From Sphingomonas yunnanensis (lineage in GTDB: Bacteria; Pseudomonadota; Alphaproteobacteria; Sphingomonadales; Sphingomonadaceae): DNA of 64,000 bases. The stretch covers positions 682,001 through 746,000 of the forward strand of contig NZ_JAIOKB010000002.1 in assembly GCF_019898765.1 (NCBI RefSeq), written 5' to 3'. Below are positions 58,018 to 64,000 of the stretch, in pieces. Within the stretch, counting starts at the first letter, position 1; every line of letters starts with the position of its first letter. Below the pieces are notes generated by a model. That model was not told the origin of the DNA, did no database searches, and saw only the letters and a list, made by a program, of their open reading frames with translations. Both the position numbers and the translations under genes were made by a program.

Positions 58018-58833
58018 TCACGCCAGCAGCAGCGCGCGCAGATCGTCGTCGCGCTCGCGCGGCGGCGCGGCGGCGAAGAACAGCTCGAAGGCGAGCGCGG
58101 CCTGGCCGATCAGCATCTCCAGCCCGTCCACCGTGTCGAGCCCGCGCGCGCGCGCGGCGGCGAGCAGCTGCGTCTCGAGCGGGGCGTAGACGATGTCATA
58201 GACGATCGCGTCCTCCGGCAGCGGCGCGAGATCGAGCGTCAGCGGCGGCTGCCCGGCCATGCCGAGCGCGCTGGTGTTGACGAGCAGCGCGGTATCGGGG
58301 CGCAGCCGCGCCTCGAGCGAGAGCGCGTCGCCCTTGAGCCCGAAGCCGGCGAGCAGCGCGGCGCCCTTGAGCGGCGTGCGGTTGAGCAGGGTCACGCGCC
58401 CTACCCCCACCTTCGACAGCGCGAACAGCACCGCGCGCGCCGCACCGCCCGCCCCGATCACCGTGACCGGCGCGCCGGCGAGGTCGAGGTCGGCGATCGG
58501 CGAGAGGAAGCCGGCGGCGTCGGTGTTGGTCGCGGCGAGATTGCCCGACTCGTCGCGGAACACGGTGTTGGCGGCGCCGATCGAGCCGCGCACCCCGCCG
58601 GGATCGGGGACATGGTCGAGCGCGGCCACCTTAAGCGGCACGGTGACGTTGCAGCCGCGCCAGTCGGGGTCCCCTGCGCGCGCCGCGAAGAAGCGGCCGA
58701 GGTCGTTCGCGTTCACCCGCTCGGCACGATAGTCGCCCGCGATCCCCAGCGTCTCCAGCCAGAAAAGGTGGATCAGCGGCGACTTGGAGTGCGCGATCGG
58801 GTCGCCGATCACCTCGGCATAAGGGGTCGTCAT
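58018..58833 (-). CDS. aroE: Shikimate dehydrogenase
   Basis: A 271-residue NADP enzyme reducing 3-dehydroshikimate in the aromatic amino acid route. ATG at 58831-58833 gives MTTPYAEVIGDPIAHSKSP, in which SKS contacts shikimate; GCNVTVPLKVAALDH holds the catalytic Lys, and AANTVFRD and ATNTDAAGFL substrate residues. The NADP motif is VIGAGGAARAVLFAL. The start overlaps the maf stop by 4 bp. Confidence 0.95.
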   Translation of the reverse strand: MTTPYAEVIGDPIAHSKSPLIHLFWLETLGIAGDYRAERVNANDLGRFFAARAGDPDWRGCNVTVPLKVAALDHVPDPGGVRGSIGAANTVFRDESGNLAATNTDAAGFLSPIADLDLAGAPVTVIGAGGAARAVLFALSKVGVGRVTLLNRTPLKGAALLAGFGLKGDALSLEARLRPDTALLVNTSALGMAGQPPLTLDLAPLPEDAIVYDIVYAPLETQLLAAARARGLDTVDGLEMLIGQAALAFELFFAAAPPRERDDDLRALLLA

Positions 58834-59417
58834 GTCGGCAGCACCTCGCGCGTGCGGAGATAGTCGAGCACCGGTAGCAGCGGCATGCCGAGCACGGTGA
58901 ACTGGCTGCCCGACACCTTGGCGAAGAGCTGCACGCCCGGTCCCTCGATGCGGTAGCAGCCGACGCAGCCCGCGATCGCGGGCCACTCGGCGTCGAGATA
59001 GGTCTCGATGAACGAGTCGGACAGCGGGCGGACGACGATCCGCGCGGCGTCGACCACGCGCCACACCGGGCGCCCACCCTCCGCGATCACCGCCGCGCTG
59101 ACGAGATCATGGTGACGCCCCGACATCCGGCGGAGGTGATCGCGCGCCTCCTCGCGCGAGGTCGGCTTGTCGAGCACGCTGCCGTCGTCGAGCACCGCGA
59201 GGCTGTCGGAGCCGAGCACCAAGGCCCCCGGGTGGCGTGCCGAGACCTTGAGCGCTTTCAGCTCGGCGAGCGCGTCGGCGAGGTCGCGCGGGCGCGCGCC
59301 CGCCATCGCCGCCTTGAGCGCGGCCTCGTCGGCGTAGGCCGGCTCGGCGGTGAAGGGAACGCCCGCGGCGGACAGCATGGCGGTGCGCGAGGCGCTCTGC
59401 GAGGCGAGGATCAGCAT
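58830..59417 (-). CDS. maf: Maf-like nucleotide pyrophosphatase
   Basis: A 195-residue Maf family protein that hydrolyses non-canonical or modified nucleoside triphosphates. LILASQSASRTAMLSAAGVP is the diagnostic start; then VLGSDSLAVLDDGSVLDKPT, EARDHLRRMSGRHHDLVSAA, and GCVGCYRIEGPGVQLFAKV. The substrate subgroup (YhdE or YceF type) is not decided. It lies 5 bp downstream of ppsR and is coupled to aroE. Confidence 0.94.
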   Translation of the reverse strand: MLILASQSASRTAMLSAAGVPFTAEPAYADEAALKAAMAGARPRDLADALAELKALKVSARHPGALVLGSDSLAVLDDGSVLDKPTSREEARDHLRRMSGRHHDLVSAAVIAEGGRPVWRVVDAARIVVRPLSDSFIETYLDAEWPAIAGCVGCYRIEGPGVQLFAKVSGSQFTVLGMPLLPVLDYLRTREVLPT

Positions 59418-59422
59418 GTCGG

Positions 59423-60253
59423 TCAGTCCGTGGCGCGGGTGGCGGTGCCGCGGCGCTCGTTGACCAGAGCGATGATCGCCGCCGCGGTCTCCTCGATCGA
59501 GCGCCGCGTGACGTCGATCACGGGCCAGCCGTTGTCGGCGAAGATGCGGCGCGCGAAGGCGATCTCGCGCGCCACCGCGTCCTGGTCGACGTAATCTGTC
59601 TCGGGCGCCTGGTTGAGCGAGAGCAGCCGGTTGCGCCGCACCTGGATCAGCCGGTCGGCGCTGGTCGTCAGACCCACCACCAGCGGATAGTCGAGCGCGA
59701 ACAGCGAGGCCGGCGGCGGACTCTCGACCACGATCGGGATGTTGGCGGTCTTGTAGCCGCGGTTGGCGAGATAGATCGAGGTCGGCGTCTTGGACGAGCG
59801 GCTCACCCCGGCGAGGACGATATCGGCCTCCTCCCAGTCCTCGTGCGCGATCCCGTCGTCGTGCGCGATGGTGAACTGGATCGCGTCGACTCGCGCGAAA
59901 TAGGCCGCGTCGAGCACGTGCTGTCGGCCGGGACGCGCCTTGGCCTGCTGGCCGAGCAGCATCGACAGCGCGTCGTTGACCGGGTCGAGCGGCGCCACCG
60001 TCGGCAGGCCGAGCGCGCGGCAGCGGTTCTCCAGCGCCGCGCGGGTGACCGGGTTCACCAGCGTGAACACGACCAGCCCGGGGTTCTGCGCGATCTCCTG
60101 GAGGATGCGATCGAGGTGCATCTCGGTGCGCACCATCGGCCAGAAATGCCGCACCGTCTCCACGTCGTCATATTGCGCCAGCGCCGCCTTGGCGATGTTC
60201 TCCAGCGTCTCGCCGGTCGAATCGGAGAGCAGATGGAGGTGGAGGCGCACCAT
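59423..60253 (-). CDS. ppsR: Pyruvate,phosphate dikinase/PEP synthase regulatory protein (DUF299, RP001-type)
   Basis: A 276-residue bifunctional kinase/pyrophosphorylase acting on PPDK or PEP synthase. ATG at 60251-60253 gives the family start LHLHLLSDSTGETLENIAKA. The P-loop is GVSRSSKT (149-156) and FTIAHDDGIAHEDWEEADIV is the block before it. This gene is the first leftward gene at the origin of Caulobacter (CC_0001) and Rickettsia (RP001), a position it also holds here, divergent from hemE. Confidence 0.95.
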   Translation of the reverse strand: MVRLHLHLLSDSTGETLENIAKAALAQYDDVETVRHFWPMVRTEMHLDRILQEIAQNPGLVVFTLVNPVTRAALENRCRALGLPTVAPLDPVNDALSMLLGQQAKARPGRQHVLDAAYFARVDAIQFTIAHDDGIAHEDWEEADIVLAGVSRSSKTPTSIYLANRGYKTANIPIVVESPPPASLFALDYPLVVGLTTSADRLIQVRRNRLLSLNQAPETDYVDQDAVAREIAFARRIFADNGWPVIDVTRRSIEETAAAIIALVNERRGTATRATD

Positions 60254-60573
60254 CCTCAGCCCCCTGGGGATCGAACTGTGGACAACATGGGGACGCGCGC
60301 TAGCGCAACTCACCCGCGCCGCCAAGCGAGCGTCGCGACGGTGGATAGATCTTATTCCATCCACAATCTCGTCCGCAGCCGCGACGTTCCTCCACAGCCT
60401 GTGGAAAGCGGGGAAGAGGTGTCGCGAATCCGTGAGTCCGCGTCGGACTCGCGCGGTCAAGCTGTTGGCATTTCCGGTGACGGCGGATTAAGCCACCGCA
60501 ACCCACGCGCCATCCGCATCAACATCCTTCTTCGAGATTCTATTATCTGAAGGGGGAGAGGACGATCTCACCC
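60254..60573. other. Probable chromosomal replication origin (oriC)
   Basis: A 320-bp non-coding gap between divergent ppsR and hemE, the flanks of the Caulobacter origin. Seen directly: TGTGGACAA at 60277-60285, one mismatch from a DnaA box (TTATCCACA, minus strand). Weaker 7-of-9 matches are at 60340-60348, 60357-60365, 60388-60396 and 60400-60408. The last two share the perfect dyad TCCACA-GCC-TGTGGA (60391-60405). Four GANTC sites lie at 60426, 60434, 60446 and 60536, two of them inside a 7-bp inverted repeat (60434-60450). A+T-richer stretches are at about 60343-60370 and 60515-60552, the latter a possible unwinding element. Genes on both sides point outward. Exact ends are uncertain. 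Confidence 0.8.
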
Positions 60574-61614
60574 GTGCCCACTCCATCGGACCAGACCATC
60601 AAACCGCTGTTGCGCACGCTGCAGGGCCAGCGACAGGAGCGACCGCCGCTGTGGCTGATGCGCCAGGCCGGGCGTTACCTGCCGGAATATCGCGCGCTGC
60701 GGGCCGAGAAGGGCGGCTTCCTCGCGCTCGCGACCGACCCGGAGGCCGCGGCCGAGGTGACGCTCCAGCCGATCCGCCGCTTCGGCTTCGACGGCGCGAT
60801 CCTCTTCTCCGACATCCTGATGGTGCCCTGGGCGCTCGGGCAGGAGCTCAGCTTCGGCGCCGGCGAGGGGCCGCGGCTCGCCCCCGCGCTGGTCGACGCC
60901 GCGCTGGCGTCGCTCGAGGCGGTGCCCGCTCGGCTCGACCCCGTCTATGCCACGGTGCGCCGTGTCGCCGCGCAGCTGTCGCCCGCGACGACCTTCCTCG
61001 GTTTCGCCGGTTCGCCCTGGACGGTGGCGACCTACATGGTCGCGGGCCAGGGCAGCCGAGACCAGGAGGAGACGCGGCTGTTCGCCTATCGCGACCCCGC
61101 TGCCTTCGCGGCGATCATCGACGCGGTGGTCGCGCTCACGATCGACTATCTCGCCGCGCAGCTCGACGCCGGGGTCGAGGCGGTCCAGCTGTTCGACAGC
61201 TGGGCGGGTAGCCTCTCGCCCGAGCAGTTCGAGCGCTGGGTGATCGCGCCCAACCGGGCGATCGTCGACGGCCTGCGCGCGGGGCGACCGGGCACGACGA
61301 TCATCGGCTTCCCCAAGGGTGCGGGCGGCAAGCTCCCCGCCTATGCCGCGGGCACCGCGGTCGACGCGATCGGGCTCGACGAGACCGTCGACCCCGCCTG
61401 GGCCGACCGGGTGCTGCCGTCCGGGCTTCCGGTGCAGGGCAACCTCGACCCGCTCGCGTTGCGCGTCGGCGGTGCAGCGCTCGACCGCGGCATCGACCGC
61501 GTGCTCGCCGCCTTCCCCGAGCGGCCGCACGTGTTCAACCTGGGCCACGGTATCGGCCAGCACACGCCGGTGGCGCACGTCGAGCATCTGGTCGCGCGCG
61601 TGCGCGGCGCGTAA
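60574..61614 (+). CDS. hemE: Uroporphyrinogen decarboxylase
   Basis: A 346-residue haem-pathway enzyme converting uroporphyrinogen III to coproporphyrinogen III. The signature PLWLMRQAGRYLPEYRALR is at residues 25-45, with FDGAILFSDILMVPWALG, GFAGSPWTVATYMVAGQGS and VQLFDSWAGSLSPEQFERWV following. VFNLGHGIGQHTPVAHVEHL closes the chain. Start is GTG at 60574 after AGGGGGAGAGGA. First gene rightward from the origin and co-transcribed with hemJ, 9 bp downstream. Confidence 0.96.
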   Translation: MPTPSDQTIKPLLRTLQGQRQERPPLWLMRQAGRYLPEYRALRAEKGGFLALATDPEAAAEVTLQPIRRFGFDGAILFSDILMVPWALGQELSFGAGEGPRLAPALVDAALASLEAVPARLDPVYATVRRVAAQLSPATTFLGFAGSPWTVATYMVAGQGSRDQEETRLFAYRDPAAFAAIIDAVVALTIDYLAAQLDAGVEAVQLFDSWAGSLSPEQFERWVIAPNRAIVDGLRAGRPGTTIIGFPKGAGGKLPAYAAGTAVDAIGLDETVDPAWADRVLPSGLPVQGNLDPLALRVGGAALDRGIDRVLAAFPERPHVFNLGHGIGQHTPVAHVEHLVARVRGA

Positions 61615-61623
61615 GGGCGGGAC

Positions 61624-62085
61624 ATGAACATGGCGGGTTTCCTGGGCGCGGCCTATGATTGGGTGAAGGCGGCACACCTCATCTTCGTGATCTTCTGGAT
61701 GGCGGGCCTGTTCATGCTGCCGCGCTACCTCGTCTATCACCAAGAGGGGCTGAGCGACCCGGCCGAGGCGGCGCGCTGGGTCGAGCGCGAGGGCAAACTG
61801 CGCGCGATCATTCTCACACCGGCGATGATCCTGGTCTGGGTGCTCGGCATCGCGCTCGCGCTCAACGCCGGCATCGCCGACGGCACGCCGGGGCTCGGCT
61901 GGCTCCATGCCAAGATCGCGCTTGTCGTGCTGCTGTCGGGCTATCACGGCTGGGCGGTGGGCTATGCGCGCAAGCTCGGCGCGGGCCGCCCCGCGCTCTC
62001 CGATCGCGCGCTGCGGCTGGTCAACGAGGTGCCCGCGATCGCCGCGGTGCTGATCGTCATCCTCGTCATCGTAAAGCCGTTCTGA
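61624..62085 (+). CDS. hemJ: Protoporphyrinogen oxidase HemJ
   Basis: A 153-residue membrane protein with four helices, of the HemJ (formerly DUF/CopD-like) family that oxidises protoporphyrinogen IX where HemG and HemY are absent. WVKAAHLIFVIFWMAGLFML contains the conserved His18; VEREGKLRAIILTPAMILVW and WLHAKIALVVLLSGYHGWAV are the other family blocks, the Lys residues being conserved. Position after hemE supports the haem role. Confidence 0.92.
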   Translation: MNMAGFLGAAYDWVKAAHLIFVIFWMAGLFMLPRYLVYHQEGLSDPAEAARWVEREGKLRAIILTPAMILVWVLGIALALNAGIADGTPGLGWLHAKIALVVLLSGYHGWAVGYARKLGAGRPALSDRALRLVNEVPAIAAVLIVILVIVKPF

Positions 62086-62242
62086 CGCCGCACACCCGCT
62101 TGACTAAGCCTCGGCCGACTCTTACCTCGCGGTCACGGCGTGACCGGTCCCGGTCTCCAGCCTCCTCTACAGCTTCGTATCTCGAGCGTATTCTTCGCCG
62201 GCCGAGCTTCCCCCCGCAACCGAGCACATCGGACACGTCTAC

Positions 62243-63499
62243 ATGCATCTCAAGGATTTGAAGAAGAAGGCCCCGGCCGACCTCGTGCAGCTCGCCGAGG
62301 AGCTCGGGGTCGAGGGCGCGTCGACGCTGCGCAAGCAGGATCTGATGTTCGCCATCCTCAAGGTCCAGGCCGAGAACGGCGAGCAGATCATGGGCGAGGG
62401 CACGATCGAGGTGCTGCCTGACGGCTTCGGCTTTCTCCGCTCGGCGCAGGCCAATTATCTCGCCGGTCCGGACGACATCTACGTCAGCCCCAACCAGGTG
62501 CGGAAGCACGGCCTGCGCACGGGCGACACGGTCGAGGGCGAGATCCGCGGGCCCAAGGACGGCGAGCGCTATTTCGCGCTGGTGAAGATCACCCAGGTCA
62601 ATTTCGAGGATCCGGACCGCGTCCGCCACCGCGTCAACTTCGACAATCTCACCCCGCTCTACCCCGACGAGCGGCTCAAGATGGAGATCGAGGACCCGAC
62701 GATCAAAGACAAGTCGGGCCGCGTGCTCGACGTCGTCGTGCCGATCGGCAAGGGTCAGCGCTGCCTCATCGTCGCCCCGCCGCGCGTCGGCAAGACGATC
62801 ATGATGCAGAACATCGCGCGCGCGATCAGCCACAACCACCCCGAGGTGTTCCTGCTCGTTCTGCTCATCGACGAGCGGCCCGAGGAAGTCACCGACATGT
62901 CGCGCACGGTGATCGGCGAGGTGGTCTCCTCCACGTTCGACGAGCCGGCGACGCGCCACGTGCAGGTCGCCGAGATGGTGATCGAGAAGGCCAAGCGCTT
63001 GGTCGAGCACAAGAAGGACGTGGTGATCCTGCTCGACAACATCACGCGTCTGGGCCGCGCCTACAACACCGTGGTGCCCTCGTCGGGCAAGGTGCTGACC
63101 GGCGGCGTCGACGCCAACGCGCTGCAACGTCCCAAGCGCTTCTTCGGCGCGGCGCGCAACATCGAGGAGGGCGGCAGCCTCACCATCATCTCGACCTCGC
63201 TGATCGACACCGGCAGCCGCATGGACGAGGTGATCTTCGAGGAGTTCAAGGGCACCGGCAACGCCGAGATCGTGCTCGACCGCAAGGTCGCCGACAAGCG
63301 CATCTTCCCCGCGATCGACGTCGGCAAGTCCGGCACGCGCAAGGAGGAGCTGCTGGTCGAGAAGGACAAGCTCAGCAAGATGTGGGTGCTGCGCCGCATC
63401 CTGATGCAGATGGGCACCGTCGACGCGATGGAGTTCCTGCTCGGTAAAATGAAGGATTCCAAGACCAACGACGATTTCTTCGACTCGATGAACCAGTGA
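62243..63499 (+). CDS. rho: Transcription termination factor Rho
   Basis: A 418-residue hexameric RNA helicase. The N-terminal Rho_N and cold-shock domains are shown by [20 protein letters not shown] and [20 protein letters not shown]. Walker A is [18 protein letters not shown], the Q-loop/R-loop region is RPEEVTDM and [20 protein letters not shown]. The catalytic-type [11 protein letters not shown] and arginine finger segment are complete. ATG at 62243. A 157-bp leader after hemJ has TTGACT at 62100 as a possible -35 element. Rho leaders are often self-regulated. Confidence 0.97.
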   Translation: MHLKDLKKKAPADLVQLAEELGVEGASTLRKQDLMFAILKVQAENGEQIMGEGTIEVLPDGFGFLRSAQANYLAGPDDIYVSPNQVRKHGLRTGDTVEGEIRGPKDGERYFALVKITQVNFEDPDRVRHRVNFDNLTPLYPDERLKMEIEDPTIKDKSGRVLDVVVPIGKGQRCLIVAPPRVGKTIMMQNIARAISHNHPEVFLLVLLIDERPEEVTDMSRTVIGEVVSSTFDEPATRHVQVAEMVIEKAKRLVEHKKDVVILLDNITRLGRAYNTVVPSSGKVLTGGVDANALQRPKRFFGAARNIEEGGSLTIISTSLIDTGSRMDEVIFEEFKGTGNAEIVLDRKVADKRIFPAIDVGKSGTRKEELLVEKDKLSKMWVLRRILMQMGTVDAMEFLLGKMKDSKTNDDFFDSMNQ

Positions 63500-63508
63500 G
63501 CCGCGCCG

Positions 63509-63527
63509 GTTCCCGTCTACCGGGAGC
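63509..63527 (+). terminator. Weak hairpin after rho
   Basis: GTTCCCG (63509-63515) pairs with CGGGAGC (63521-63527), one T-G pair, loop TCTAC, starting 10 bp after the rho stop. There is no T-tract, so it may only mark the mRNA end. Confidence 0.35.
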
Positions 63528-63636
63528 GGTCGTGACAGGCGCGTGAAAGCTCACGTCGGTTAGAGTGCGGTAACTTTTCGCGGGCGGTGCGTTGGTTCAA
63601 CGTGCCGCCCGCTCGTATCTTCAGGGGAGTGACGTC

Positions 63637-64000
63637 GTGAGCCTGATCGCCATGCTGGTCGCCGCGGGGGCAGCCGTCGCGCCCCAGGGACCCGGGTCGC
63701 TCGGCGACATCTGGCAGCATATCGTCGCTGATTTCTCCAACCTGGGCGACCCCGCCGCGCTGGCGGCGTTCGGCTCGGTGCTGATGATCGACCTGGTGCT
63801 GGCGGGCGACAATGCGATCGTCGTCGGCGCGCTCGCCGCCGGCCTGCCCTCCGATCAGCGCAAGAAGGTGATCCTGATCGGCATCGGCGCCGCGCTGGTG
63901 CTGCGCATCTTCTTCGCGCTGATCGTCACCTGGCTGATGGGGATCGTCGGACTGATCTTCGCCGGCGGCCTGCTGCTGCTGTGGGTGAGCTGGAAATTCT
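63637..64000 (+). CDS. TerC family membrane protein (N-terminal part)
   Basis: The frame opens with GTG at 63637, 8 bp after GGGGAG, and runs off the window after 121 codons; an internal ATG at 63652 is an alternative start. A first segment with DIWQHIVADFSNLGDPAALA leads into SVLMIDLVLAGDNAIVVGAL, the hallmark LAGDNA motif of the TerC/YjbE family, then SDQRKKVILIGIGAALVLRI and a third helix. TerC-like proteins are linked to metal (manganese, tellurite) handling. It is separated from rho by 137 bp and likely has its own promoter. Confidence 0.9.
   Translation, partial: MSLIAMLVAAGAAVAPQGPGSLGDIWQHIVADFSNLGDPAALAAFGSVLMIDLVLAGDNAIVVGALAAGLPSDQRKKVILIGIGAALVLRIFFALIVTWLMGIVGLIFAGGLLLLWVSWKF

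Noticed and set aside
1..64000. CRISPR arrays, tRNA or rRNA genes, transposases, prophage genes
   Set aside because: Gaps were read for direct repeats with spacers, tRNA T-arm patterns and transposase-like frames; none was found. The only repeats are short REP-like hairpins.

Overview
The window is high-G+C DNA (roughly 70% by eye), densely packed with genes, and carries the gene set of an alphaproteobacterium of the order Sphingomonadales (Sphingomonas or a close relative). The indicators are a UrcA-family protein, a large TonB-dependent receptor, a crtY-crtI/crtB carotenoid set, an HWE-family histidine kinase, the BamE / CBP3-type chaperone / YceD neighbourhood, small intergenic inverted repeats of the kind common in sphingomonads, and the ppsR-oriC-hemE layout known from Caulobacter and other alphaproteobacteria. 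The assignment to order is inference; no rRNA gene is present. I saw no insertion sequence, prophage, CRISPR array, tRNA or rRNA.

Layout. Positions 1-5600: a truncated metallo-beta-lactamase-fold gene, two small secreted proteins, then a TonB receptor followed by a [2Fe-2S] ferredoxin and its FAD reductase. 5900-16000: an HWE kinase converging on a single-domain response regulator, metX-metW, a formate/nitrite-type channel, thrC with an RNA methyltransferase-like gene, cfa, an EF-hand protein and argG. 16300-24000: a diguanylate cyclase, an exported peroxiredoxin, then crtY-crtI and, four small genes later, crtB. 24100-28500: lipoproteins, a Rap1a-like protein coupled to an L,D-transpeptidase, pmbA and an inositol-monophosphatase-family gene. 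28600-36900: a gnd/HAD/HAD/membrane-protein operon, wecB, a TauE/SafE transporter, a KimA-like potassium/amino-acid permease, a glutaminyl cyclase and a seven-iron ferredoxin. 36970-45070: an S4-domain protein with a large RNA helicase, an M23 peptidase, an S41 peptidase, YceD, the bc1 assembly chaperone and BamE. 45390-53800: an NfrB-like glycosyltransferase with an NfrA-C-terminus-like barrel, a second TauE/TIGR02186 pair, a HerA-type ATPase, a double-motif aspartyl protease and an M20 hydrolase. 53970-64000: a SleB-type hydrolase, then a long leftward run (ppsR, maf, aroE, coaE, dnaQ, hpf, ptsN, a thioesterase, DUF1491), the probable chromosomal origin, and the rightward run hemE, hemJ, rho and a truncated terC.

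The most important single object is probably the chromosomal replication origin at about 60254-60573. It is a 320-bp non-coding gap between divergent ppsR (the RP001/CC_0001-type gene) and hemE. It holds several DnaA-box-like 9-mers, a perfect dyad of box-like halves, four GANTC (CcrM-type) sites and AT-richer stretches. Genes on both sides point away from it. The most interesting gene pair is the NfrB/NfrA-like module at 45391-47750, a shortened version of a c-di-GMP-controlled exopolysaccharide machine. A UDP-GlcNAc 2-epimerase gene (wecB) and a diguanylate cyclase gene lie elsewhere in the same window.
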